In this document: one piece after another, positions 27,985 to 36,736 of the stretch
How positions within the stretch are numbered: the stretch's first letter is position 1
Layout: each line of letters begins with the position of its first letter
Assembly: GCF_902170785.1 (NCBI RefSeq)
Contig: NZ_CABHYG010000009.1
Location: forward strand, 62,001-126,000
Source: Yersinia proxima
Lineage (GTDB): Bacteria; Pseudomonadota; Gammaproteobacteria; Enterobacterales; Enterobacteriaceae
DNA: 64,000 nucleotides
Direction: 5' to 3'
Made by a program: the position numbers and the translations under genes
Notes under the pieces: model-generated
What the model was told of the DNA's origin: nothing
Database searches by the model: none
What the model saw: the letters and a program-made list of their open reading frames with translations, nothing else

Positions 27985-30936
27985 ATGATGCCCAATAACC
28001 TGTTCGGACTAAAAAGCCGCTATCCTTTACATATCCAGATTGCGGCTCTCTTTACGCTACTGATTGTCTCAATCGGTACTGTCATTATCATTTTTGGTCA
28101 TAGCCAGCTGACTAAATTGACTGAAATCAGCACCAACAGACAGTATCAAAAAACGGGCGAGGCAATCGCGGCAGAATTGGACGCTGTAACACGCCCCATG
28201 ATGATGTCTGTCAACATTCTTTCCAGTATGCAAATTACAGAGTTATCAACACTTGAACAGCGCATGGGTTTTGTCGGTAAATTTATTGAAATACTTAAAC
28301 AAAATGACTACGCCAGTGCCGTATATAGTGCCTATCCTAATGGTGACTTATTTATGTTGCGGCGTCTGACTGAAGCTAACCGTAAATTATTTCATGCCCC
28401 AGAGGGAGCCGAGTGGATGATTCAAAGCAATCGTTTCCTCGATAGCTTACCGGAAAAACGGTTTATTTATCTGAATGAAAAGCAGCAAGTCATTGCAGTT
28501 ATGCCTAGAGACAATGATAACTATGATCCCAGAAAGCGAGATTGGTTTATTTTAGCTTCAGCCAGCCCTGGCCTTATTACATCCCCTATTTATATTTTCA
28601 AGGGAACCGGTGAAGCGGGTTTTACCTATAGTCGTCGTTCTGAAAATAACCAATCCGTCATTGGATTAGATGTATCATTGGCCTCGTTATCCGAATTTTT
28701 AATAAGACAGAATCTGCCACCTGATAGCCAGGCCATTATTATCAACTCACGCGGGGAGATCATCGCGAGTTTACCTAAATCTAAAGAGACCTCGGTAAAC
28801 AGTACTCATTCAGATAAACAAATTCCGGTATTACAAACACTGCTAAATACCCGAGAAAATAGCTCCGGAGGTACTAATAACAATGACAGTAGCATCATGT
28901 TTGAAGCACAAGGAAAGCATTGGTACGGCTCAATCGTCGATATTGATAATGGTGGCAATGAATATCAGTTGGTTATCGCTACTCCAGCAAGCTATCTCAC
29001 CGCTGATGCGAATTCGATTCGCAATCACTCGACCTTTATTGCTTTTATTCTGCTAATGCTCAGCCTGCCACTTGTTTGGTATTTCTCACGGAAGATATCG
29101 AATCCACTTATTCGTCTTCGCCAGGATGCCGACTCCATAAGTAACTTACATTTCGAGGAACGTGAATCTGAGCACTCCATGATTGAAGAAGTCGATGAAC
29201 TACACAAATCAATGTCAAAAATGAAATCAACTCTAAAGCAGTTTATTTCAATGGGTAATATGTTGACAGCTGAAAACAACTTCTTCCGTCAAATGCAGGG
29301 GCTATTAAGTGAAACTACCGAAATAGCAGCGATGACTGGTGGCATTATATTTTTGGCAGATAAAAATGAAGGAACTTTCACGCCAACTGCATTTCGCTGG
29401 AATGGCGAAAATATCCCAGTAGCTGAAATGTCTTCATTGAGCATTAAAGAAGATAACTTCACCGCTTTTCAGCCAGTACTTGAAGGCACAACTATTGCTG
29501 GAACATTAAATAAAGAGAATATATTCAATCAACTGCAAGAATTTCTGCAGCCGTATTTACCATTACGCTTTGTTGCCGTCCCAATGAAAACACATGACCA
29601 GCAACTTTTAGGTTTCTTGTTGTTGTTCAATCCTTATCAATTAAATGCAGATCGCGAACGCTCTAAAATTCAGTTGGTTAACGCACTGGTTGGCAGTTTA
29701 TCTGTTTCTGTTGAGACTCAGCAGTTATTACAGGAGCAAAAAAACCTACTCAATGCATTTATTGAACTTATTGCGGGGGCCATCGATGCCAAAAGTGCTT
29801 ATACCGGCGGCCACTGCCAGCGAGTTCCTGAAATCACTAAAATGCTCGCCAGGGCCGCTGTAAATATCAAAGAAGGGCCTTTCGCCAACTTTAGTTTATC
29901 TGAAAATGAGTGGGAAGAACTGCATACAGCATGCTGGTTACACGATTGCGGTAAAATAACAACGCCCGAATTTGTTGTGGATAAATCGACAAAACTGGAA
30001 TTAATTTATGACCGTATCCATGAAATACGCATGAGATTTGAAGTGTTAAAACGCGAGAAAGAAATTGCCTTCTTACGTCGTCATGCCACCGTTAGTGCTA
30101 ATGAAACAGATCAACAAGCACTGGCCGAGGAATTACGTCAATTGGACGATGATTTTTATTTTATTGCCCACTGTAATATAGGTGGCGAATTTATGTCGGA
30201 TGAAGCAATAGCGCGTATTCAGCAAATTGCCGAGTATCGTTGGACTAGAACATTAGATGACAATGCCGGTGTTGCTCAGGAAGAACGCGAGCGCAAAGCG
30301 CGACAGCCAACAGTTTCCCTGCCGGTGCAAGAACCGATGCTGGCGGACAAAAAAGAACATTTCATCTACCGTGATAATAAAAATAAACGCCCAGAATATT
30401 ATGATTTCAAATTACCAGAACCGACTTTGCTTTATAACCGTGGTGAAATTTACAACCTCAGTATTCGGCGTGGTACATTGACCGAAGAGGATCGTTATAA
30501 AATAAATGAGCACATTATGCAGACCATTGTGATGCTCAAGAAACTCCCCTTCCCGCGCACAATGGCAAATGTTCCGACTATTGCCGGGGGACATCATGAG
30601 CGTATGGACGGTAAAGGTTATCCGTATCAGCTCACTTATAAACAGATGAGTATTCCTGTTCGAATGATGGCTATTGCCGATGTATTTGAAGCACTGACAG
30701 CTGCAGATCGCCCTTATAAGCAAGGAAAACTATTATCTGAAGCGCTCAATATTATGTTGAATATGGTGAATGAAAATCATCTGGATAGAGAGCTGTTTAT
30801 TCTGTTCCTCGAGTCTGGAATCTGGCATGAATATGCTATTGCTCACTTGAAGGCAGACAAAATCGATAATGTTGATATTTCGGTAATACTGCAAAAAATT
30901 GGCCATCAAAATATCGTACTGGCACAGAGCGCTTAG
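27985..30936 (+). CDS. membrane sensor HD-GYP domain protein (cyclic-di-GMP phosphodiesterase-like)
   Basis: Large inner-membrane signalling protein, about 983 residues. Order: membrane segment (about 17-37), periplasmic double-Cache-like sensor (about 40-345), second membrane segment near residue 350, HAMP linker, a GAF-like region (about 440-600), and a C-terminal HD-GYP domain. The catalytic residues are H612 (GHCQRVPEITKM), H655-D656 (HDCGK), H872-H873 (HHERMDGKGYP) and G880-Y881-P882, numbered from the ATG at 27979. About 215 residues separate HDCGK from HHE, against roughly 60 in RpfG-like domains, so a charged 150-residue insertion interrupts the fold. All metal ligands are kept, so activity is plausible. 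ATGs at 27979, 27985 and 27988 are all possible starts. Confidence 0.88.
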   Translation: MMPNNLFGLKSRYPLHIQIAALFTLLIVSIGTVIIIFGHSQLTKLTEISTNRQYQKTGEAIAAELDAVTRPMMMSVNILSSMQITELSTLEQRMGFVGKFIEILKQNDYASAVYSAYPNGDLFMLRRLTEANRKLFHAPEGAEWMIQSNRFLDSLPEKRFIYLNEKQQVIAVMPRDNDNYDPRKRDWFILASASPGLITSPIYIFKGTGEAGFTYSRRSENNQSVIGLDVSLASLSEFLIRQNLPPDSQAIIINSRGEIIASLPKSKETSVNSTHSDKQIPVLQTLLNTRENSSGGTNNNDSSIMFEAQGKHWYGSIVDIDNGGNEYQLVIATPASYLTADANSIRNHSTFIAFILLMLSLPLVWYFSRKISNPLIRLRQDADSISNLHFEERESEHSMIEEVDELHKSMSKMKSTLKQFISMGNMLTAENNFFRQMQGLLSETTEIAAMTGGIIFLADKNEGTFTPTAFRWNGENIPVAEMSSLSIKEDNFTAFQPVLEGTTIAGTLNKENIFNQLQEFLQPYLPLRFVAVPMKTHDQQLLGFLLLFNPYQLNADRERSKIQLVNALVGSLSVSVETQQLLQEQKNLLNAFIELIAGAIDAKSAYTGGHCQRVPEITKMLARAAVNIKEGPFANFSLSENEWEELHTACWLHDCGKITTPEFVVDKSTKLELIYDRIHEIRMRFEVLKREKEIAFLRRHATVSANETDQQALAEELRQLDDDFYFIAHCNIGGEFMSDEAIARIQQIAEYRWTRTLDDNAGVAQEERERKARQPTVSLPVQEPMLADKKEHFIYRDNKNKRPEYYDFKLPEPTLLYNRGEIYNLSIRRGTLTEEDRYKINEHIMQTIVMLKKLPFPRTMANVPTIAGGHHERMDGKGYPYQLTYKQMSIPVRMMAIADVFEALTAADRPYKQGKLLSEALNIMLNMVNENHLDRELFILFLESGIWHEYAIAHLKADKIDNVDISVILQKIGHQNIVLAQSA

Positions 30937-31022
30937 CAAGCAAAAAACAGAGAGTGATAGGGAGGCGTTAAGGTTATGCTGAACCAAATCATTTTATAGT
31001 CGACAATGTCGGGAGCAAATAC

Positions 31023-31625
31023 GTGTTCTACAGTTACGGTGAAACAGAGATTAGTCATCTTAAGCGACGGGATAAAAAGATGGCGGCAGCTATCGAACGA
31101 TTAGGAATGATTGCCCGTCCATTATCACCAGATTTATTTGCTGCACTCATCAGAAATATTGTTGACCAGCAAATTTCCGTTAAAGCGGCACTCACCGTTA
31201 ATGCACGTCTTATGGCATTAGTCGGCACGGTAACACCGATAACTATTGCCGCAACCCCGATAGACGTTATTCAGGGGTGCGGGATGACTATGCGTAAAGC
31301 CGGATACATTAAAGGTGCTGCCGATGCAGCACTTGATGGATCATTAGATTTATCGGCTATTGCTCAGTTACCGGATAATGAGGTCATTACACAGCTTTCG
31401 AACTTGAATGGTGTCGGTATCTGGACGGCAGAAATGCTGCTTATTTCGTCACTTTCTCGCCCTGATGTCCTCAGTTGGGGTGATTTGGCCATTCGCCGTG
31501 GCATGATGAATTTATATCGCCACAAAACGCTACCGCGCGAACGTTTTGAACGCTATCGCCGCCGCTACACCCCTTATGGCACAACCGCATCTCTATATTT
31601 ATGGGCGTTGTCCCATGAAGTTTAA
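31023..31625 (+). CDS. DNA-3-methyladenine glycosylase II-like (HhH-GPD) protein
   Basis: Base-excision-repair glycosylase, 200 residues, with the helix-hairpin-helix GPD fold. It has IVDQQISVKAALTVNARL and the hairpin LNGVGIWTAEMLLI, followed by the catalytic-aspartate motif SWGDLAIRRGMMNLY. It lacks the N-terminal domain of E. coli AlkA, as many bacterial paralogues do. The start is GTG with GGGAG 8 bases upstream. The stop codon TAA lies one base before the left 14-bp repeat of the prophage remnant; before insertion the gene would have met fliE tail to tail. Confidence 0.85.
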   Translation: MFYSYGETEISHLKRRDKKMAAAIERLGMIARPLSPDLFAALIRNIVDQQISVKAALTVNARLMALVGTVTPITIAATPIDVIQGCGMTMRKAGYIKGAADAALDGSLDLSAIAQLPDNEVITQLSNLNGVGIWTAEMLLISSLSRPDVLSWGDLAIRRGMMNLYRHKTLPRERFERYRRRYTPYGTTASLYLWALSHEV

Positions 31626-31639
31626 ACACCCATATTCAT
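31626..31639. repeat. left att-like direct repeat
   Basis: ACACCCATATTCAT, identical to 34396-34409. It starts one base after the stop codon of the glycosylase gene. Confidence 0.8.
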
Positions 31640-31907
31640 AATGTGTGATGGTTCAATTTAAGTTCGGATTAATTCTTGAAACATCAGGTATGGCGTATCT
31701 TACCGCAAAGTGTCTTGCCAATCGTTGGCATAGTTCGAGTTAGTTTTTGGTAATTTTTTGCCCATTTTTGCCCTATTCACTATGGCTCTCATACCGCCTA
31801 TCACAACAGATCCCCACTAAAGATGATCAACTGCCGCTCAGATGTTAAACTTCTCGCCATCAACAGAACCGGCAATTTATGTTGGATGCCGATAAATGGA
31901 AATAAGA

Positions 31908-33203
31908 ATGACTTCTGTAAAATCAAAGCTGCAAGTCGCTATGGTACTGGCTGTTACTGTAATCGTTTATGCAGCAATTGTGATTGTGGGGCTGCGCGGT
32001 TCGCTTAATGGGGACTTTGATCAGTACCTGGTTCCGGGTAAGTACGCTGCACCTGCAAATATCGCCACACATGGATTTGATAACAGAGTATTTTACGAGA
32101 AATCAGCTGGGTGGGATGGTCAATTTTACTACTATCATTCTGATGACCCGCTGCTATTAAAGGATACGGTAGAGCACATAGATATGCCTGCATATAGAGC
32201 GCAGCGAGTAGGCATTCCTGCAATAACATATGTTTTATCAAGACTAACAGGTCAAGACTGGGTATCACCAAAATTCTACTTTACTGTTACGGTTGGATTG
32301 CAGCTTATAGCTGCTTATATGCTGGCAACATTCCTCATTAGTCGTGGATATTCGGCCTGGTATGCACTCGTTTGGGCTGTAGGAGGGTCAACATTATATA
32401 CCGTTGGATTTGGCTTTATAGATGGCAGCGCTGATGCATTGATAATAATCTCGCTGATACTGTATGCAAATAAAAATTTAAAACTATACATTCTTGCAAT
32501 GTCTTTAGCTGTCCTATCCAAAGAGTCTTATGTTCTAATTCCCGTAATCCTTGCTTTTTCACAATTTATTTCACACACACATAGATTTATATTCACCAGG
32601 CATTCATTTAAATTATCACAGACAATAAAAAGTACACTACCTAACTGTATTCCACCAATTATATTGTTATCTTGGATTTTATATCTTCACTTACATTTAA
32701 ATACAAATCACCTTTTTGATAAATCTAGCTCAGGAATGCTGAACCTACCATTTAAAGATATGATTCATTACATAATGGCTGGTATTAATGGTGAAACACT
32801 TAGCTATCTTGGTGAAATTAGAAAAAATTTCCCTTCATATAGGATATCTATCGGAGTATCAATTTTCTCGATAATGTTAATAACGGTATTTTCAATATCC
32901 ATTCACAGAGTAGTTACCAATAGTAATAACTTTATTCTAAATCCAATTTCATTAGGTGTTTTACTATGCACCATAACATTGTCTGCGGTATATATGTGCC
33001 TCGGAGCTACTCAGCTATGGGAACCTGTCGGGTTCGTTAAGGCATCATCGCTAGTCATAGGCATGTATTTGATATATTCCGCGATTAGCAAAGAAAAAGT
33101 TACCTACATAGTGCTTATTCTTAGTATTGTATTTTCTATATACAGCGCTGTAGTGGTTACGGACAGAAATGGACTGCCACCATTTGTTAGACATGTAAGC
33201 TAA
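31908..33203 (+). CDS. polytopic membrane protein, probable GT-C-type glycosyltransferase
   Basis: Inner-membrane protein of 431 residues with about 10 hydrophobic segments, beginning at residues 7-28. I do not recognise a named family. The first periplasmic loop has acidic motifs NGDFDQYLVPGKY and GWDGQFYYYHSDDPLLLK, and a later SKESYVLIPVILAF segment; such Asp-rich first loops are characteristic of GT-C glycosyltransferases that use lipid-linked sugars. Serotype-converting phages carry such enzymes next to their att site, which is where this gene lies. The partners gtrA and gtrB are absent. The second half is very AT-rich. I chose the ATG at 31908, with GGAA 8 bases before; 31896 is an alternative. 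Confidence 0.65.
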   Translation: MTSVKSKLQVAMVLAVTVIVYAAIVIVGLRGSLNGDFDQYLVPGKYAAPANIATHGFDNRVFYEKSAGWDGQFYYYHSDDPLLLKDTVEHIDMPAYRAQRVGIPAITYVLSRLTGQDWVSPKFYFTVTVGLQLIAAYMLATFLISRGYSAWYALVWAVGGSTLYTVGFGFIDGSADALIIISLILYANKNLKLYILAMSLAVLSKESYVLIPVILAFSQFISHTHRFIFTRHSFKLSQTIKSTLPNCIPPIILLSWILYLHLHLNTNHLFDKSSSGMLNLPFKDMIHYIMAGINGETLSYLGEIRKNFPSYRISIGVSIFSIMLITVFSISIHRVVTNSNNFILNPISLGVLLCTITLSAVYMCLGATQLWEPVGFVKASSLVIGMYLIYSAISKEKVTYIVLILSIVFSIYSAVVVTDRNGLPPFVRHVS

Positions 33204-33264
33204 TAACTCCCCTACATTTTCAGCAGGGGGAATTATCAGATAGGAGCGCCTAATTGACTCCATG

Positions 33265-34209
33265 TTATTGATCCTGATGCCCCAAACAAATAAACTGTAT
33301 CTTTCTGGCAGAGTCGACCCCAACAGATGCAGAGCTAAGCCCTAAGTTACCACCGGTAACAATGGTGCAAACTGACGCAAAAGTAGGCGTAATAACATAC
33401 CCATTAAAGGTATTTTTAAAACTAGACATATTAGATACTGACCAAGTGGCATAATAGTAATCCATATCACTTATTATAGGTAAGTTAGTCGGAATTACTG
33501 CAATCGTATACTGTTAATCAGTTTCAAACGCATCCTTTATATTGCCAACAAATATGTTTTTACCAATACGGTGCCCGATTCCGTTAGCTTGAGCCCCTAT
33601 TGCGCAATTAAACAATCAGCTTTCACCTATAGCAACTTTTCTAGACAAAGCACCAGTCTGTATTCCGGATGCTGTAGGCAATATATTCTCAACATTAGCT
33701 TGGATGGTAGCATTACCTCTAACGGCATATACATCATGATTTTTAACGTTTTTACACACCTGATTTGTTACTGTGTTTCTACTAGAATTTACAGATGGAT
33801 TTATATATCAACCGTACTCTAAGTAGACTGCAACATTTCTGTGAAAAGTTGCATTGCTTGTAGTGCCCTCAAGCTGTATTCCGCTAAACCCTAACACAGG
33901 AGGTCAAGCACCAGTTAAGTCGGTACCGCCCCATAAGGCCAAAAGTGATTGTTCATTATTTTATGAGTATCCACCCCTTGATATATATAACACTTTGCCC
34001 ATCTAGCCCGTTGCATAAAACTCTTTGCAGTGAAAAACCAGAGGAAATAAGATCATGTTGAAACCAACTATTAAATTTCCAGTAACTGTAATATATTCAC
34101 CTTCTGCAAGAATTGCAGTTCCGATAAAGTTTACAGCGTTAATTTGTGGGGCCGTAGTTGTTGATGGGGTGATTGCAACTCCAGCAAACCCAGCAAACCC
34201 ATCATTCAT
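33265..34209 (-). pseudogene. beta-helix/tail-spike-like protein remnant with six internal stops
   Basis: One minus-strand reading frame of 315 codons runs from 34209 to the final TAA at 33265-33267. It is interrupted by six stops: TAG 34003-34005, TAA 33961-33963, TGA 33904-33906, TGA 33808-33810, TGA 33616-33618 and TAA 33514-33516, without any frameshift. Read through, it gives a coherent protein: TAILAEGEYITVTGN, LGFSGIQLEGTTSNATFH, NHDVYAVRGNATIQANVEN, GHRIGKNIFVGNIKDAF. The repeated short strands with Asn/Gly turns suggest a right-handed beta-helix as in phage tail spikes or pectate-lyase-like proteins. The 5' end is lost where it meets the integrase remnant (about 34190). Confidence 0.65.
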
Positions 34210-34356
34210 TGCATCACAGATGGGTCACGCATCAGCACCGATGGTTTTCTCTGTTTATGGTGAGTGGATCCAGACAATAATGATGAACAAATGGCATTAA
34301 TCAATGCTAAATTTTCTCAAAATGCCCCACTCATGCCCCATAAGAAAATTGGATAG
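34199..34356 (+). pseudogene. tyrosine integrase, C-terminal remnant with frameshift
   Basis: From 34199 the plus strand encodes PSFIASQMGHASAPMVFSVY GEW, which is the end of a phage tyrosine recombinase: the GH motif (H codon 34226-34228) and the nucleophile Tyr codon (34256-34258 or neighbouring). At about 34267 the frame shifts by one base and continues DPDNNDEQMALINAKFSQN APLMPHKKIG to the TAG at 34354-34356, a tail common in enterobacterial phage integrases. The N-terminal nine tenths are missing. The position 40 bases inside the right att-like repeat is normal for an integrase gene. Confidence 0.75.
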
Positions 34357-34391
34357 TAGTTTTTACTATATAATTCAATGGCATTACTCAC

Positions 34392-34709
34392 TCAGACACC
34401 CATATTCATGACATCTTGATAAGCTGCTACCAGTTTATTACGTACTTGAATACCGAGTTGTAAAGATACAGACGACTTCTGCATATTCACCATCACGTCA
34501 TTTAGGCCGACGCCGGGCACACCTAATTCAAAATTTTGCGCCAATGTACGGGCGGTCTGCTGATTTTCACTGATTTTACCAATAGCGGCTTTTAATTCGC
34601 TGGCGAAACCGGCCTCAGCGGGCAGTGTTTTCGCTGAACCAGATGCTTGCAATGCCGTGACCTGTAATTGCTGTAAAACCCCTTCGATACCTTGAACAGA
34701 CATGTTCAT
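34392..34709 (-). CDS. fliE: flagellar hook-basal body protein FliE
   Basis: MS-ring/rod junction protein, 105 residues, exported by the flagellar system and joining FliF to the proximal rod. It starts MNMSVQGIEGVLQQLQVTAL and ends KLVAAYQDVMNMGV, with the family's FSELLKAAI-like FASELKAAIGKI and PGVGLNDVMVNMQKSSVSLQ. It is divergent from fliF as in other enterobacteria. Its last four codons coincide with the right repeat of the prophage remnant. Its present stop TGA (34392-34394) comes from the element; the protein end is nevertheless restored. Confidence 0.95.
   Translation of the reverse strand: MNMSVQGIEGVLQQLQVTALQASGSAKTLPAEAGFASELKAAIGKISENQQTARTLAQNFELGVPGVGLNDVMVNMQKSSVSLQLGIQVRNKLVAAYQDVMNMGV
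34396..34409. repeat. right att-like direct repeat inside fliE
   Basis: ACACCCATATTCAT, identical to 31626-31639. On the minus strand it supplies the fliE codons ATG AAT ATG GGT and the first two bases of the last Val codon. Confidence 0.8.
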
Positions 34710-35032
34710 CCCCAGAGTGCGTCAGTAGGTTAATAACTGCGTGACAAATTCGCTCGCAAAAGCGGTTGTTCACCATTCAAACAGCTATCACTTTTTTCAG
34801 GATGACACCCTAACACATCATTTTTGCGCTAAAGCGGCTAAATAGACGTAAAAATACCGGCTTATTGAGCCATCGAATTTCCACTTACAGCAAATAATGG
34901 CATGCCGATAAAAGGGGATATCAGCTATTGATGCGTTATCGCTCACAGCATTTGGGAGTCTGTTTTGTTCCAACACATTAGTTACATAAAAAATACTAAC
35001 TCAAACGTTATTCAGCTTGGCCAAGGACGTGT
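34710..35032. promoter_or_regulatory. fliE-fliF divergent regulatory region (323 bp)
   Basis: No gene. It must contain back-to-back class 2 promoters for fliE and fliF. A sigma-28 minus-10-like GCCGATAA at 34904-34911 is present, but the base group 15 upstream is TTAC rather than TAAA, so use by FliA is doubtful. FlhDC sites could not be assigned by eye. Confidence 0.5.
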
Positions 35033-36736
35033 ATGAATGCCTCGATAACTGGCGGTGAAAATCGTGAGAACACCTTTACGACGACACTGGCACGCCTACG
35101 CGCGAATCCAAAAATCCCACTGCTGATTGCTGCGGCTGCGGCGGTCGCTATTATTGTCGCGCTGATGTTATGGGCTAAAAGCCCGGATTATCGCGTCCTT
35201 TATAGCAACCTGAATGATCGTGACGGTGGTGATATCGTCACGCAGTTGACGCAACTGAATATTCCCTATCGCTTCGCTGATAATGGCGGAGCATTGTTGA
35301 TCCCGGCAGATAAAGTACATGAGACCCGTCTGCGTCTGGCTCAACAAGGTTTACCTAAAGGTGGTGCAGTAGGCTTTGAACTACTGGATCAGGAAAAATT
35401 TGGCATCAGCCAATTCAGCGAACAAGTCAACTACCAGCGTGCGTTGGAAGGCGAACTGGCACGAACGATTGGCACACTCGGCCCGGTCTTAAATGTGCGG
35501 GTGCACTTAGCCATGCCGAAACCGTCACTGTTCGTCCGTGAGCAAAAATCACCAACAGCCTCTGTCACACTCGCCCTACAACCAGGTCGTGCTCTTGATG
35601 ATGGTCAAATCAACGCCATTGTCTATATGGTTTCCAGCAGTGTGGCAGGTTTACCGCCAGCTAACGTCACCGTTGTCGATCAAACCGGACGTCTGTTGAC
35701 ACAATCGGATAGCGCCGGTCGTGATTTAAATGCAGCGCAACTCAAATTTACCAATGAAGTTGAAAACCGCTTCCAGCGCCGCATTGAAACTATCCTCGCA
35801 CCGATGGTGGGCAGCGGTAATGTTCATGCACAAGTCACCGCACAAGTTGATTTTGCCAGCCGCGAGCAGACTGACGAAGAGTACAAACCGAATCAGGCTG
35901 CTAACCAAGGGGCTGTGCGCTCTCAGCAAGTCAGTACCAGTGAACAACTCGGTGGGAGCAATGTCGGGGGTGTTCCAGGGGCATTATCCAACCAGCCTTC
36001 AGCCACACCGGTCGCACCGATTGAAGTGCCTCAGGCAACCCCTGCGGCAGGTGCTGCAGCAAATACCGCTAACGCAGCGAATCGCCCGGCAACCGCAGCC
36101 AGACAAACCGCGACGTCCAGCAATAGCCGTCATGACCAAACCACCAACTTCGAAGTTGACCGTACTATCCGCCATACCCAGCAACAAGCCGGCATGGTGC
36201 AGCGCCTCTCTGTTGCCGTGGTGGTTAATTACGGCAGCGATAAAGCGGGTAAACCTATCGCGCTGAGCAAAGATCAATTAGCGCAGGTGGAATCGCTAAC
36301 GCGCGAGGCCATGGGTTTCTCCACGGTACGCGGCGACACATTAAATGTGGTGAACACACCGTTTAATGCCACTGACGATGCTGGCGGCAGTAACTTGCCA
36401 TTCTGGCAACAACAGTCGTTCTTTGATCAGTTGCTGAATATTGGTCGCTACTTGCTCATCTTACTGGTGGCGTGGATCTTGTGGCGCAAACTGGTGCGCC
36501 CACTGATAGCTAAGAAGCAAGTGGCGGATAAAGCAGCAGCATCAGTCAATAACATTGTTCAGGCTGCACAAACCACTGAAACAGCGAAACAAACTAAAGA
36601 AGAGCTGGCCCTGCGTAAGAAAAATCAGCAACGAGTCAGTGCTGAAGTTCAGGCCCAGCGTATACGCGAACTAGCGGATAAAGACCCACGTGTTGTCGCG
36701 CTGGTTATCCGTCAATGGATGAGTAATGACCAATGA
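35033..36736 (+). CDS. fliF: flagellar MS-ring protein
   Basis: Inner-membrane ring protein, 567 residues, the base on which the C-ring and export gate assemble. Membrane segments lie near residues 28-48 ([19 protein letters not shown]) and 455-475 ([15 protein letters not shown]). The periplasmic ring-building motif domains include [16 protein letters not shown] and [21 protein letters not shown] disordered Ala/Thr/Pro stretch occurs near 320-370. The C-terminus ([20 protein letters not shown]) binds FliG. AAGGA lies upstream of the ATG. The stop overlaps the fliG start (ATGA). Confidence 0.95.
   Translation: MNASITGGENRENTFTTTLARLRANPKIPLLIAAAAAVAIIVALMLWAKSPDYRVLYSNLNDRDGGDIVTQLTQLNIPYRFADNGGALLIPADKVHETRLRLAQQGLPKGGAVGFELLDQEKFGISQFSEQVNYQRALEGELARTIGTLGPVLNVRVHLAMPKPSLFVREQKSPTASVTLALQPGRALDDGQINAIVYMVSSSVAGLPPANVTVVDQTGRLLTQSDSAGRDLNAAQLKFTNEVENRFQRRIETILAPMVGSGNVHAQVTAQVDFASREQTDEEYKPNQAANQGAVRSQQVSTSEQLGGSNVGGVPGALSNQPSATPVAPIEVPQATPAAGAAANTANAANRPATAARQTATSSNSRHDQTTNFEVDRTIRHTQQQAGMVQRLSVAVVVNYGSDKAGKPIALSKDQLAQVESLTREAMGFSTVRGDTLNVVNTPFNATDDAGGSNLPFWQQQSFFDQLLNIGRYLLILLVAWILWRKLVRPLIAKKQVADKAAASVNNIVQAAQTTETAKQTKEELALRKKNQQRVSAEVQAQRIRELADKDPRVVALVIRQWMSNDQ

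Larger units (their letters stand above)
31626..34409. mobile_element. prophage remnant inserted at the 3' end of fliE
   Basis: The 2.8-kb segment is bounded by exact direct copies of ACACCCATATTCAT (31626-31639 and 34396-34409). The right copy encodes the last residues of FliE; the left copy abuts the glycosylase stop. Inside are an intact polytopic membrane protein, a beta-helix/tail-spike-like pseudogene and a tyrosine-integrase C-terminus 40 bases from the right repeat. Most of the element is AT-rich and unlike the flagellar genes. The order fits a P22-like prophage from which everything between tail spike and integrase was deleted. Element boundaries are seen; the phage type is inferred. 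Confidence 0.8.

Noticed and set aside
31888-31895. GCCGATAA in front of the membrane protein gene as a sigma-28 promoter
   Set aside because: The bases 15 upstream are CCGG rather than TAAA, and the element overlaps the start region; no -35 match.
33265-34209. Stop-codon read-through or recoded tail-spike gene
   Set aside because: All three stop types occur, there is no upstream start or ribosome site, and the 5' end is lost at the junction with the integrase remnant.
34055-34300. Plus-strand ORF of 81 codons next to fliE
   Set aside because: It is a chimera: the first 48 codons are antisense to the spike pseudogene and only the end is real integrase sequence, which then leaves this frame.
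34904-34911. GCCGATAA upstream of fliF as a sigma-28 promoter
   Set aside because: The -35 position reads TTAC, and fliF is a class 2 gene in relatives; kept only as a remark.
35730-36266. Alternative-frame ORF of 178 codons inside fliF
   Set aside because: It lies fully inside the conserved fliF reading frame and has no features of its own.
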